Assembly (NCBI RefSeq): GCF_050624435.1 | Contig: NC_134545.1 | Span: forward strand, 83,029,563-83,093,562 | Origin: Tenrec ecaudatus | Lineage: Eukaryota > Chordata > Mammalia > Afrosoricida > Tenrecidae | Reading direction: 5' to 3' | DNA length: 64,000 bases | Shown here: in pieces, positions 47,373 to 59,982 of the stretch | How the letters are laid out: every line of letters begins with the position of its first letter | How positions within the stretch are numbered: the first letter of the stretch is position 1 | The notes under the pieces: model-generated | Databases searched by the model: none | What the model was told of the DNA's origin: nothing | The model's input: the letters and a program-made list of their open reading frames with translations, nothing else | Program-made: the position numbers and the translations under genes

Positions 47373-48139
47373 CAAATGCATTGGCCTTATGCACTTACTT
47401 ACATTACTTATTGGTTCTCATGTTTACTATTTCCATTCATCCAAAGCTGAGCACAAGGCCCTTGCCTTAAGGGACCAAAGTCCGCTCCTCTTCCATCTGT
47501 GTCCTCACTACGGGGCCCAGAGACCTCAGAGCCGAGAGCACCTACTTTTCAGACCACGATCTGAGTTCGCCCACAAACAAAACCAAAAGACAAACCCAAA
47601 GTCCCAGGATCCCCTGTTCAAATAGCTCCCATCTTGTTTCCAGGAGCTGCATGACCCTCGGCTTGGCATCTGGCCTACCCGAGAAGAGACCAAGCTCCGG
47701 CATGTGGACCACTAGACCAGAAGGTCAGAAGAGGCAGCTGTTAGTGGAGAGGGGCTGCGTGCCTAGGCCTGTGGGCTGAGCTTTCGACACCATGTGGCCT
47801 GCAGACCTTTCCTGATGTACAACCAAGCCAGAGGCGAGAAGCAGGGACCGGCCCTGGCTGCAGACCCTGGTCTGAGCAACCAGTGAAAGCCGTGACTACA
47901 TCAGTTGATTTTTTTCATCCTACAAGTATTTTGTAAGCACATTTTTTGTGTGACATGCAAGGTATCCTATTAGGCCTGAGAGAAAGTCAAATAAATTACA
48001 TCTTCCTGCCCTCAAGAACCACAGGGGCAAAGATGTAGGCATACGACTCTGTGAAACCAGGCCGACCAAAGAAAGTACGACATGAGCAAGAACCACGAGT
48101 GCGGTGGGCATTCACACGCGGGAACTTTGGTTTAGAGTT

Positions 48140-48290
48140 GAAAGACATACATTGAAATCCTGGAGAGTTATTTATTGTCTTCAAGCCTTAGTTTTCTCTT
48201 AGGGGTTTAATGAGATAGTATATTTGGAAATATCTATCATAGCGCCCGATACATAAAAGTATTTTGAAAAATGTGACTTATCTGTCTCTT
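48140..48290 (+). repeat. MIR SINE fragment (old)
   Basis: The pieces ttcaagccttagttttctct, ggtttaatgagatagtat and gcgcccgatacataaaagta follow the 3' half of MIR. Confidence 0.45.
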
Positions 48291-49291
48291 TATTTCTTAA
48301 ATTAAAAAAAGATCATGAAAGCACTTGACCCAACATATACAGAATTATGCCCCCAAAATGCCCTTGGTGTATGGGGGCGGGGGTAGGCTGGTGTTAGGAT
48401 GAACGGGAGAAAGGCCCTTGGGTCCAGAGCTTATCCTCGGCTCCTCCTGGCCTTTGAATGCTGGTCCTCAAGACCCGTCCTCGCACAGAGGGAGTGATGG
48501 ATGGGATGAAGATGCGCATCCTGAAGTTGGTGGGAGGGCTTCCACGGATGAATGCGAGTGGACCCACCAGTGCAAGTGCCAAGGTCGTGGCATTCCTGAG
48601 CCTGCAGAGGCCTTGCTGCAGGAGCCTGGAGCTTGCTTAATCTCAATATGTTCTGCTTCTGTGCCGAAAGTACACACGTGCTGAAGTGCGACCGTGGAAT
48701 GGCCACTAGTTTTCCTTCCTGGCGCTTCTTAGGTGACTTCCAAAGTCACAAAAACCTTGCTCCTCCAGGAGCACACATGCTGCATCAGTAGCCACCCTTC
48801 ATCTAGATATTCGACCTTGGAGAGCCCAGAAGAAATGAAGTGGAACATCGCGGTTGGTGTTCGCACTGAATGTTTGCACTAGATCTGGCCGGGTGCCGGA
48901 GCTCACATGTAAGGGGAAGAACCCCGCGGTTCCGACTTCCTCCCGGCGGCCGAGGGGCTGCAAGGCAGAGCCAGAACGTCTCCATCTGACGACAGCGTCT
49001 TTGGAAATTCTAAGAGTTACAGTTTTTCCCTGCTGCCCTCTCTAGAGGAAAGGAAATCCCATCCAAGCCATTTTTCTCACCTCCCTCCTTAAAACTGTCA
49101 AATGGCTTCCCATTGCTTGCAAGCTAGAGATGGAAGACCTGTATATTTAATACAAATTGGCCCTTATGACTTTGTCTTTCTCTTCCTGACCTTTTCTACT
49201 CAAGGACATTGATCTTACTCCACCCTCCCAGCACAGACAGGGTCTCTCTGTTTCGCCAGTTACCTCCTACTCCTGCCTCTCCTCTTCCATA

Positions 49292-49442
49292 ACACACGCA
49301 CACACACACGCGCACACACACGTGCGCACACACACATCATACCCAAACCCTGACACAACACACACACACACACACATCATACCCAAACCCTGACACACAC
49401 ATCACACCCAAACACATACACACCATACCCAAACCCCGACAC

Positions 49443-49476
<34 letters not shown>

Positions 49477-49478
49477 CC
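49292..49478. repeat. (CA)n-rich compound array
   Basis: CA runs are interrupted by repeated words atcatacccaaaccctgaca and variants (about 49337, 49376 and 49398), giving a higher-order tandem structure within a microsatellite. Confidence 0.9.
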
Positions 49479-50550
49479 CTGTGTGTGTGGTAGCTCAAGG
49501 GTTACTTTCCCAGTGAAGGCTTCCCCGTCCCCTCACCTCCCCACCCGCCCAGGCTAAGTCACATTCTGTGTTGTAGGACGGGCTTCAAAAGCTTCACAGG
49601 AAAATGCCCTCATGTTTTCATTTCGTTTTTCTACGAAACGTTCGAAGCACCCTTGTCTGTTCCCCAGGACTCTTTGTTTTCCTTCTGCGCCTCGATTCAA
49701 TGCGCATCTACACATCCATTAGGAGGGTGATGGAAGGTGTGTGTCCCTCCTCCCCTCAAGCCTGCGTTCTGTGATGATGGTACTATGGCTTCTTGGAGTC
49801 CTGTCCCTGGAGCCACGCACAGCACCCAGAAGGGGGGTTCAAAACGTCTGTGGAAAAATTCCATTATCTTTCAATTCCAATTTCCCATTATTTTTTTGAA
49901 GCCACCTCAAAGAATGCAAAGTACTCGAGAAACAAAGAGGAGCCTCGAGGGACCCATTTCTCCCTTGGGCTGGCTGCCTGTCCTGGGCCTCGTACTCCTC
50001 TCCATCTGTGGCTGGGCTTCAGGCAATGTGCGTTGGGAAGGAAATGGTGGAATCTTTCCATACTCCTTCAGCCTTACCACCTTCAGACCTGAGAATGCTG
50101 GGAGGGAGTCTGGATTCTGTTGGCGCCTATGTAGCAGTCAATAGCAGCTGTGGAACTTCTAACTCAACACAGGGAGGATGATGCCCCAACTGGAAAACTG
50201 TGCAGAATGGAGCTTCAGAGTTCCTCTAGCCTCGAGCCTAAAGAGCACCGCACAGAGGGGCCTCCAGCAGTGAGTGGCGAATGCTGATCCGAGGGACACT
50301 GCCTGCGAAAGCAAGCATGTCTTGGGCTTTTTAAAAGCTCATCTTCATCTCTACTGGGACAAGTAGGTGACACCTTCGGCTTCAGAAAGTCGGGAGCAGA
50401 CCTTCTAGGTTTGCCTTAAAAAATATTAAACTGGACTCATATGCTCGCAATGAGCATTATTTGGGCACAAACAAGTTTTCTGAACTATCCTCTCAACCAC
50501 ATGGGTGGGTCAGTCATGAGGCACGGGAATACCAAGGAAACATTTCTTAG

Positions 50551-50605
50551 TGTTTACTATCAAGGCCGAATTGATAGTATTTACTATCAAGTGTTTACTA
50601 TCAAG
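50551..50605. repeat. Three copies of a 14-mer with FOX-like core
   Basis: tgtttactatcaag occurs at 50551-50564 and 50592-50605, with tatttactatcaag directly before the latter at 50578-50591. TGTTTAC is the forkhead factor core. The left spacer contains ttgatagta, a partial inverse. Confidence 0.7.
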
Positions 50606-50617
50606 AAGTGACTTTTC

Positions 50618-50735
50618 GTTAGAATAACTTGGCAATATACGCAAAAAGCCTTAAATGGGTGCATATCCTTTGACCCAACAATTCTACAAGTTATTCCCAA
50701 GAATTAATCATAAACGTGTGCAAGGCTGCATTTGT
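50618..50735 (+). repeat. Old L1 fragment
   Basis: The pieces taacttggcaatatacgcaa, tcctttgacccaacaattct and tattcccaagaattaatca match the conserved end of ORF2 in old L1 families. Confidence 0.6.
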
Positions 50736-51572
50736 AAGACGGCTGCGGTGGCCATTGCTGGTTTCGTGGCCCCCAAAGCAACCCCTCTTGCCTCTGCGCC
50801 AGCGCAGTTGCAGGGAGAAACCAAGGTTCTCGACTCTCTCTTGAGGTGGGCAAGCGCCCCAACTAGGCTGATAGGACTGTGTCAGCGGACCATCTGACAA
50901 ATGAGCGGTGTGGCCAGGCAGACTGAAAACCACTGTCCTCTGAGGAGTGGCCCCTTCAGGAGACCCCACTGGTCCTGCCCCTCCACTCTTGGGGTTGCCC
51001 GGGATCTCCTGCTTTCCAAGCTGGCTTCTTTTACTTGCTCTTTTCCAATGATCCTGCTTATTCTCCACTGAAGTTGGCTAAATGGCCTCCCTCCCCTTTT
51101 CTCTCACGACCAGACTCTAACTTGGTGCACTGGCCGGCACAGCTTCATTTTTAATGAGCATGAACCACGACAATGAAGTAGTCCATAAGTAAACTAGCGG
51201 ATAAGACCCCGTGGGTGAGCACCTGCATTGTGGCTACCATTCAATGACATAAAGTCTGGTGAAGTGCCTGGCCCGGTCTTGAGGCGAATGTTTTCAGTTT
51301 GGTCATAACTGGTTTCTTCCTTTGGCGCTTGATTCTTGCCCAAGACATTAGAGTAAAGGAACGTTTCCTTCCTCGGGCCGGTGTCTCCAAATATTCCTTC
51401 AGGGCTTCTCAAGCTCTGTGGGGACATGTGGCTAATACTGCTGGGATCATCAGGAAAGACAGGCTGTTTAAAATTTGAGACACACACGGAAACATCATCT
51501 GTATTTTGTTGAGTGTTTTAGTGTATCTGGAAGTGTATCTGTAAAGGTGTGTCTTTTCTGCATAGAAAGGTA

Positions 51573-51594
51573 TACACACACACACACACACACA
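51573..51594. repeat. (CA)n microsatellite
   Basis: A run of eleven CA units shortly before the SPIN element. Confidence 0.95.
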
Positions 51595-51613
51595 AAAGAA
51601 AGGTACACTAGAC

Positions 51614-51843
51614 TAGGGGTCCTCAAACTTTTTTAACAGGGGGCCAGTTCACTGTCCCTCAGATCCATTGGAGGGCTGGACTATAGTTTAAAAAAACAAA
51701 TAAATTATGAACAAATTCCTATGCACACAGCACATACCTTATTTTGCAGTAAACAAAACAAACAGGCAAAAACACCCAGAGGGCTGGATAAATGTCCTCG
51801 GCGGGCAGCATGTGGCCCGCGGGCTGTAGTTTGAGGACCCCTG
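51614..51843 (+). mobile_element. SPIN-family nonautonomous hAT transposon
   Basis: This element is 230 bp. The left end is taggggtcctcaaact (consensus starts with C), then gggggccagttcactgtccc and gagggctggactatagttta. The right end is gcatgtggcccgcgggct, then gtagtttgaggacccctg. These are the hallmarks of SPIN (Space Invaders), a hAT family that spread horizontally among distant tetrapods and is known in tenrec. The centre, including the transposase, is deleted. The flanks cactagac and atttatac do not form a clean 8-bp duplication, so the edge bases or flanks have decayed. Confidence 0.9.
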
Positions 51844-52149
51844 ATTTATACCATGACAAACATTTGGCTACCTGATTGATATCTGATAGATACCTAACTC
51901 TTGCAATTGATATGCCGCTTCAGCTGAAAAGCAGCCCCGTGAACCGGACTCATTCGTATCTGGATATTATGAATAGTTACATGCACAGACTCTTAGCGAC
52001 TCGCGGCTTTTACCTGGGTTGCTCAGTCCACGATCTGTGAGGCTGGGCTCATGTGGACTGGGATCTCTCCTGGAGAGGGTTCCCATGAGGAGCGAGGACT
52101 TTGTCTCTCTCAGAGACCTCTCCCATGTAGCTTTCCCAGTTACACTAGG

Positions 52150-52670
52150 TGGTTGCTGTTGTTGTTAGGTACCATTGGGTAGGTCCTGTCTGAAAGCACC
52201 TCTATGCACAGCGAACAAAACACGGCCCGCTTCTGCACCATCCTCACGGTTGAGCTCACCGTGGCAGCCACTGGGCCGACCTCTCTCGCCAGGGCCTTTC
52301 TCTTCTGTGCTGGCCTCCACTTTCCCAAGCATGATGTCCTTCTTCAGGGACTGCAGGCCCATGAAGTGTGACAGTGCCTTCGGGTCTGAGGGGCTCATCT
52401 TTCGGCACTAGCTCCAGCAAGGTTCTGCTTCTGTTCATTGGGTCTGCAGCAGCCGACAAGGTCTCGATGCAATCCACAGGGCCCCCGGTGGCCAGTTGCT
52501 CGGAAGTGGACTGTCCAGTCCCTCATCGAAGTCTGGTCTTAGTCTGGAAGCTCTGCCGAAATCTGCTCACCTTGGTGACCCTGCTGGTCTTTGAAATACC
52601 AGTGTCACAGCTGTCAACAGCAAACCAGCGCAGTAAGACAAACCGACAGGCAAGTGGTGGCATGATGTAA
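52150..52670 (-). mobile_element. Internally deleted RTE (nonautonomous derivative)
   Basis: The minus strand joins the 5' part of an RTE1-type element (plus-strand words ggggctcatctttcggcac at about 52394 and cttagtctggaagctctgcc at about 52538) directly to its 3' end (aagcatgatgtccttcttca at about 52328, gttgttaggtaccattggg at about 52156). The endonuclease and reverse transcriptase region is missing. Both ends kept with the middle lost is what a trans-mobilised short RTE derivative looks like. The frames across it, up to about 100 codons, are not genes. Confidence 0.75.
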
Positions 52671-52689
52671 TGGGTGACCGCAATTACAG

Positions 52690-52910
52690 TTGGATTGATT
52701 TCTAGTTCAACTTTAGCACTTCATAGATGGGACACCCACCTTCGACGAATCCCCTTTCCTCCGGGTCTCAGGATCTTTATCTATAACACTGGGGTAATAT
52801 TTGTACCTACTTCATGAAGCTGTTGTGAGGATTAACTGGCTATTGCCTGTTAGAGAGCAACGCTGTGTGGTAGACACCATTAGCTGATGTTATTATTAGT
52901 CTGCTGGAAG
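52690..52910 (+). repeat. MIR SINE (old)
   Basis: The pieces gtctcaggatctttatctat, actggggtaatatttgtacc and agctgttgtgaggattaact follow MIR from its core through its 3' half. Confidence 0.6.
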
Positions 52911-53263
52911 TGCCTGTGCTTAGATGTACTGTCTTTGAATAAATCCACCAAAGGATGTGGCTGGTGGGGAAAACAAGGCTCAACTCAGATAAGACATTAC
53001 CCAAGCAGCCACTGATTAAGAGAACAAACGGAAGATAAAATGTCTAAGGAGGAAGATGCAGGGCCGAGAGGAAGCAGGCAACCCCCACACTAAAAAACAC
53101 ACCAGACCAGTCAGTGCACCCATATTCTTTGAAACCCAGGGGTCAGATCTATGTGTTTCCAAGACTCAAGAGAGTCTAGTCTACCCTGACTAGAAATAAG
53201 GCTAGATAGTAGAAGGACTTTCTGGGCAGATGTTATTATGAACATTTGTTGAGCACCTCTGAT

Positions 53264-53462
53264 ACACTGGCATGGAATTGATTATGAACGTGTTGGCTGC
53301 TAATTTCCAGGTTAGCAGGTCAACTCCAGCAGTCACTCCAAGGGATAACAGGGACGCTGCTGTTCCTATAAAGATGGGACAGCAAAGGGTGCAGGTCGAC
53401 TTTGTCCGATAGGGTCCTTATGAGTCAGAATCGGTTTGATGGCAGTGGGCTGGGTGTGGGTT
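53264..53462 (+). repeat. AfroSINE, plus orientation
   Basis: A diverged copy: gaacgtgttggctgctaatt, gttagcaggtcaactccagc, then gtccttatgagtcagaatcg and tttgatggcagtgggct. Confidence 0.75.
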
Positions 53463-55463
53463 TCCCCAAAGAAGGCTGATCTCTAAACCTCTGGGATGAC
53501 CCCAGTGATTCAAGTGTCTTTGATGAAGCCTCCAAACCACACCTGGGGTTTATGCTAATCAAGTGACCCCATGAGGCCAAAAGGAGTGCAGAGAAGCGCA
53601 GCCAGTCACAGGGGACAGAGGCTGATTCAGACAAGCACGCTGGCACACAGGTGGCCCCAACAAAGGCCTGGTCATAGAACCTCTGCACTGGGAGCCCTGC
53701 TAGATCATGGTCTATGCATGTTTTCCTTTGCATTCCTTTTACTATAATACAACTCTCATCCCAAGTGTTGCACACTCCATGAGTCCCATTGGTCTAGTGT
53801 TTTAGCTAACCCAAGAGAGCAGTGGGAGCCGGGAGATCAGAGGTGTAAGGGCTGGGGGTCCCCAAGCTTTACACTGGTATCCAGAGGCACTAGGGAGGAC
53901 TTCCTACTTTGTAGTCAGCAGGGCAAAGGGGAGGGTGTCAGGAGGACTCCCAAGCTTGCGGCCGTTGTGTGACATCTTGGGCACATGTAACAGTCTGGGG
54001 GACTGTCCTTTAACTTGGGAGACCTGACCTAGCTTCTGCTTGGCGCCGTTAAAGGAAAAGTGCTACATGCACAGCCGGTGACAAAACACATGGAAAGGGA
54101 GGAAATTGATTTGATCTAGGAACACGGCTTGGTGTCACAAAATTCGGGATTTGATACGTTCTTGCAACAGGGAAAATAGAAATAACGAAGATACTTTGCT
54201 TCGCACTTGGCTTAAGAGCTTCTGGTTCTGTTGCCCAAAGCCTCCTAAGTCTCTAAGGACAATTTCCGAGCAGACCCTGAGACCCCACACTGTCCTTCTT
54301 AGTTGATCATCCTCGGGATGCAGGCAGGCAGAGAAGGGCAAGCCCCTTTGGACTTGAGCAGATCCCACCTGAATACCCTTGCCCTCCTTTTACCACCTAA
54401 GATTTTCCTGATGCAAAGGGATCTGTACTGCCAGGAAAATCAAAGCAGATGCAAAGCGCGTAGAGAACAAGTTTTGGAGTATTTGATGCATTGCCTTCTA
54501 GAAAGGCCACATGAGCTGGGCCAGTGAAAACATTTCTAGAAAGACAGTCAGAGAGAACTTGGGTCCCTTCTTTGTCCAGGGTAGCATACTGCTCACCCCT
54601 TTCTGACTACGAAGAACAAAACCGAGAGAAGCCAGCATCCGACTTAACTGCCGTTTGACAGGTCAAAGCATCGCCAAGCAAAATGACCCCACTGGAAGAG
54701 ATATGATGTTCTGGATGGGAGCTCTGATGAGCTCAAGGGATCTAGAATGCTAGAAGAAGGTGGTCTTCTCTAGGGGCTCCAGGAGAGCCCGTAGCACATG
54801 GCATCGCCCAGCGGCCATGTTACTACCCCTTCAACTAAAGAATCACATTATCTGAGCAGCAGCAAGCCCGCAGAGAGCCAGACCGGAAGCATCCTGGAAA
54901 GCAGGCTACAGACCACATCTGTATTGTGCGGCCCTCATTAACAAATGTGCAGAAAGCACAGCAAAACCAAAAAAGTCAGAGAAAGATGTTTTCCTGCTTT
55001 GGAGACTTTTAAGAAAGCATTTAATTTAATCTGGCATGCATGGCTGACCCTGAAATGGCTACAATGTGTAACTGGTGGGAGAGCATGGCCCACGCCGCTC
55101 TAGCAGCCCACCCTCTCCAGCACTCAGCTGGGGAAAGGAGAAGACCTACCCACTCTGTACTCCTCCTGAACATCGAGAGATTTATTTCTTGAAATTTGTT
55201 TTGTTTTAATGCTCGAGGCACTCCTGTTAAGTTCAGGATCCTTCTGGAGGAAAACAGATGCTCGCTGCAGATAACTGGGTCGTGTCTCCACCTCTCCCCT
55301 GGCTCCCCGGCCGAATTTCAATTGCTATGCAGGTCACAACGTGATACACTACGGTCATCGCAGAGAGATGGAAACACTGACTTTCTGAGAAAAGGTGCCA
55401 AAGAACCGCACGCTTTACTTGTTCGGGGTAGCCATTGGCTTCCTGTGCTTCTGTGGGCTCTCG

Positions 55464-55670
55464 GAAGGAATCCCGGTGGTGCAGCGGGTACTTGCTGTGC
55501 CGCTAACCGCAAGGTCAGCAGTTCTAAACCACCAGCCACTCCATGGGAGAAAGATGAGGCTTTCTACTCCTGTAAAGAGCTGCAGTCTGAGAAGGCCATG
55601 GGGGGGCAGTTCTCCCCCCGCCCTCTAGGGTCGTTATGAGTCAGCGTGGATTTGGTTTGGGTTTTCTTGG
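55464..55670 (+). repeat. AfroSINE, well preserved
   Basis: The head ggaatcccggtggtgcagcg is followed by aaggtcagcagttctaaacc, agaaagatgaggctttctac and gtcgttatgagtcagcgtgg. It is one of the better kept copies. Confidence 0.9.
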
Positions 55671-58060
55671 GGAAGTGCCCGGGCCATCAGCCATCATCTC
55701 TCTGATCTGCTCTATGAGATACATACTCAGGTAGATTCGTGTCTCCAAACCAAGTGGACAGAAAATAGCCATCCTTTAAGAGGAAAGAAACTGTGCCTCC
55801 TGATGGTTTGAGGAATATCTTCATTGATATCTGGTTTTATGTGATTCTTATAAAATAGCTGGGGTGGAAGTCTCCAAAGTAGTCCACTGTGCCTGGGGCT
55901 GGGGCATGGCTGTAGAAATAGGATTAAAAGAATGAAGAATCAAGCTGGGGAGACACAGCCTCTTCGCTTCCCTCCAGATGCGGATAGTGCCTGGCTGCTT
56001 AAGAAGTGCAGAGGAGTGTGTGAGCTGGAGGAGGGAGGGAGTTCTAAGGTGTGGGAGGACAGGTCCCGTGGACTACAGCCCACCGCACTGCAGGCGATCA
56101 GGAAAGGAGGAGCTGGGACCAGTGCAGAGAAAAGGCAGGAAGCCCCTTCTTCCAGACCTCACATAGCGTTATCATCATGGGGCCACGGTGTTGGCAGCAA
56201 CTGAAGAGGAGTTCTGGTCATTGGTAACCCACAGTGCCAAACTGGGCAAGTCCCAAAAACAGATCAAGGAAAGGTGACAGAAGGGAAATTAACCCAGTGG
56301 CCACCCACAGAGCAGGGTTTTTCCTGGCATGTGATCAATTCCACCAACATGGACACTGTCTTATGAAGAGAGATGAGAGGCCCTTCTCTTGGTTGGGCAC
56401 ATGCAGAGCCCATGGGAGGGGGTTGCATTTTGGACCACCCCTTTTTAAAAACCGTTATCCAGTGGGCGATGATGGCTGAGCAACAGGAAGAGTCCAAAGA
56501 AGGTACTTCCTTCATGTGCATTCCTTTGCTCCACAAATACCAATGGGAACTCACACGACCGACTCATGAGCTCCCAGGGATATTTCCCTACACAGTTTCC
56601 CAAATATTGGAAATCGATCTCTACAAACCCAAAGAGCGTCCTTGATGCCGTCTTCCAGACCCTGTAGAAGGACACATTAATTGATGGAGGAGTTGGAAAG
56701 CACTGCAGCCTGGCACAGAGATCCAGAGCGAAAGAGACCATGAACCCTTTGAAATGTGCAGAAATTGCAAAGTTCAAAGCGAAATCCAATTTCAGAAAAC
56801 CGTCGGCTGGAAAACAGCTTCTTGAAGCCTGAATGCAGACATTCCTATAAATCTCATTGCATAACTTGATAATTCTGACATTTGCGAAAGCGTAAGAATA
56901 TGAGTGCTGAATTGCACACACTCAAACGCTCCACACAAAATGAACAGGATGGAACATTTTGTTCCAATGTTGCTCTGATCACCATTCCTCAGCTGTGAGT
57001 GCCAGCAACTGTTTCAATGGCTGAGAGAGATGCTGAAAATGTATTTAGAATTCCACTTCTGACTAGAAATGGAAGTCAATGTACTATCGTTCCACTACCA
57101 GGTCTCTCACATCGACGTCAGAGAAGGACCCTTTACAGTTAGAATGGAAAAAAAGTAGAGTCCTCTCCTATCTTCTCTATTTCCTTAGTCAAAGGTGGGA
57201 GGGGGAGGGGGAACAACTGACCCCCCCACCCCCAGATGTTCTTGATAAAAACAGAAAACCTAATACCTTAGGGCCCTTTTATAAATGTAAACAGTTTTTT
57301 AAAAAGCAGAGTTCACAAGTGTCTGCTCGACCTCTGCTTTCTCCCACTTACTCAATCCTATAAACTTTCTCAGTCCCAAAGCCAGCTGCATGGACATACA
57401 CCTGTGCAGAGCACCTTACTCAGACTAATGCACCACTGTTATCATCTTCAAATACTTAGTATTTAGTTAGTAACTACTTTACCCTTTGAACTTGAGTTTT
57501 GTAAGTGAAGCTCAGTGGGACAATGGAGTCCACACTTGGGCAGAGGGAATATGTGTATCATGCATGCCCTTGATTCTTTGCTACTCGACAGGCCTCGAGT
57601 GTTTGCGATGCCCTCTGGACACAGAATTCTGATGGATCTAGGAAGCATGGGAGCTCAATGAGACTCAAGCTGAGAAGGTCAAGTGTGTCACCGGGTATAC
57701 GTCGGGAAAGGAGATTGACAGTCCCTTTCTCTGTTCACACGAGAACTTATTTCAAATGTGGGAAAAGGCAATGGCATTCCATGAAACATGAACAAGCAAG
57801 GACCCCTAGCATAACCTTTCTGACTCATGGTAGCTCTCTCTGTTAGCCAACAGCGTTTGTTGACCATGCTACCGTGGAAAGAAAAGGGAAGCTAGGCAAC
57901 CCTTATTTCTTTCCATTCAGTCCTTCCTCATCCATAAGCCCTAGGCATCGTGTTGGTAGAATCCACAGATATCAAGAAGTGGAATAAAACCAATTGAGGG
58001 TTTTTTTTAACACAATATTTCCACCATCGTGATAAGAATTGAAGATATAAACTCCAAAGT

Positions 58061-58258
58061 AAACATGGTCGTAGACTCAATTACAACTCACAGCAACCCT
58101 ATAGGACAGAATAGAACTGTCCCGTTGAGTTTCTGAGACTGTATATCTCTACGGGAACAGACAGCCTTCTCTTTCTGCCTCAGAACTGCTGGTGGGTTTG
58201 AACTGCTGAGCTTTCAGTTGGCAGTTCACTGAGTAGCCCACCACACCACAGGGTGCCT
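58061..58258 (-). repeat. AfroSINE, minus orientation
   Basis: Plus strand: cctataggacagaatagaac, gctggtgggtttgaactgct and ccaccacaccacagggtgcc. It is near full length. Confidence 0.85.
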
Positions 58259-59059
58259 TAATGACATACAGTTGCATGTGCAAGTTGTGAATGAGCTGTG
58301 TAATATCAGTAGTTAAGTATTCTTAAGTGTGCATTAAATCTCCAACTATACATTGCAAGGCTGACTGGTAAAATGAATGGCAATTACTTATAATCTCATT
58401 TTTTCTTACTTAGAATGATATTAAATAGCAAATTAAAAGACATTCTAACAAGAGAGAGATTATTGAATAAAGGGGTAAAAATCCCTACACATTTTAGTAC
58501 CTTTAATGACACCTTTTAATCAACTTTTGAAGTAGAGATCCCACATTTTCATTTTGTGCCAATCCTACACATGATGTAGCTGATCCTATCCAGTCCTCAC
58601 TCTTGTTAACAACTCTGTCACTTTACAATCCCCCCTTCCTCCTGTTATATATTTCACAGGCATCTATCATAAAATGGGGCAGACTCGCAAAAATAGAAGA
58701 GAGATTTATGAACTTCTTGCTGAACGTCTGGCCTAAGGGAGATCCCCCAAATGCCTCTTGACTCTAGTCTATTAAAGAGAAAATCATGGAAGGAGAAAGG
58801 AAAAGGTGGAAGCTGCAAAGTAAGGGATATTGTAGAAGAAAATTGGATGGGTGAGACCCACAAGTTTTGGAGAAAGCCGCGCAGACCTGTGGGCTCATGT
58901 AGTGTCCAGCATCGACCAGGTCTATCAAAGGGAAGGAGAGGACACAGGAGGGTAGGGTTGGATTCGAGGCATGAAAATTCAGGGAGGCAAGACTGGTAGA
59001 AAGACACCTCACTAGGCTACCTGTCCCAGCTGCTTGGAAAGGGATCACATGTCACTAGA

Positions 59060-59505
59060 CAGGGGAAGGGACTGGGTAGAGTGGGAGAAAAAGGTGGAAT
59101 AAAATTGGAACACAGGAAAGAGAATACAAGGTTACTGGTCAGATGGCAACTAGTAGAACCCCCAGCACGATGACCCTTAGTCACCTTTCTGGTTTGGAAG
59201 TGAATTAATCATGACACTCAGCTTTCATCAAACAACAGATAGATCTATGAAAGGACACATACCTTAGGATATTCAACCACTGAGATAAATCAGGCAGCAT
59301 TGACCCAAGGATAAATTAAAGTTCCAAAGGGTTAGGGAAGGCCAAAGAATGGAAACAGGAAGCCCAGGGGGCCAATGGGATACATGTAAGGACACTAGGG
59401 GATTGCAATGAGTGAGGTGATGCAGAAGTGTGTGAATGGTTGAATGGGAGACTGATGATCTACTCTGTAAACTTTCACTCAGTTCACAATAAAAAGCTAA
59501 AAAAA
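59060..59505 (+). repeat. Possible L1 3' UTR
   Basis: The stretch ends tctgtaaactttcactcag, ttcacaataaaaagcta and an A run, with AATAAA close to the A tail as in a LINE 3' end. Upstream phrases look repetitive but the family is not named. The 5' limit is a guess. Confidence 0.35.
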
Positions 59506-59982
59506 TACTACTTCCAAAGAAGAATCTTAAAATTTGCAGCAGGAGGGACGTTGTCCCTGACAGCTTTTGACACCGTCTGTGGAATAAGGTCTCCACTTAA
59601 ATCTTTGGTGTAACTCTGGGAAGAGCGCCTAGTCGGTATGTAGATACTCTCAGGAGTACCAGGGAAGATGAGGGAATGGCCGTCTTGGGGTACCTTCTCT
59701 GAGACATAATTTCCCACGAGCAGCCCCCGAAGAGGACTCAGAACAGGAAATGATGATTGTCAGTGTATCGAAGACAACAGGTCTGAAATCTCAGAAGCTA
59801 GTGTCTGCTCACGGCAGCCTCTCAGCTGGGCAGATGTGGAGAACAACTAGGTGAGCGGGTCAAGGTCCTGGGTGTGGGGAGAAGACAAGGTCAATCTCAT
59901 TGTGATAAGAGTTCAATGGTGGGAAAAGGGGTATCAATCGAACCCCTGTCTTTTACTGTGAATTGATGTTTGCGTGGGTGTT

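Noticed and set aside
52140..52670. Three overlapping frames that looked like a frameshifted processed pseudogene
   Set aside because: The DNA matches both ends of an RTE LINE in reverse, which explains all the frames without a host gene.
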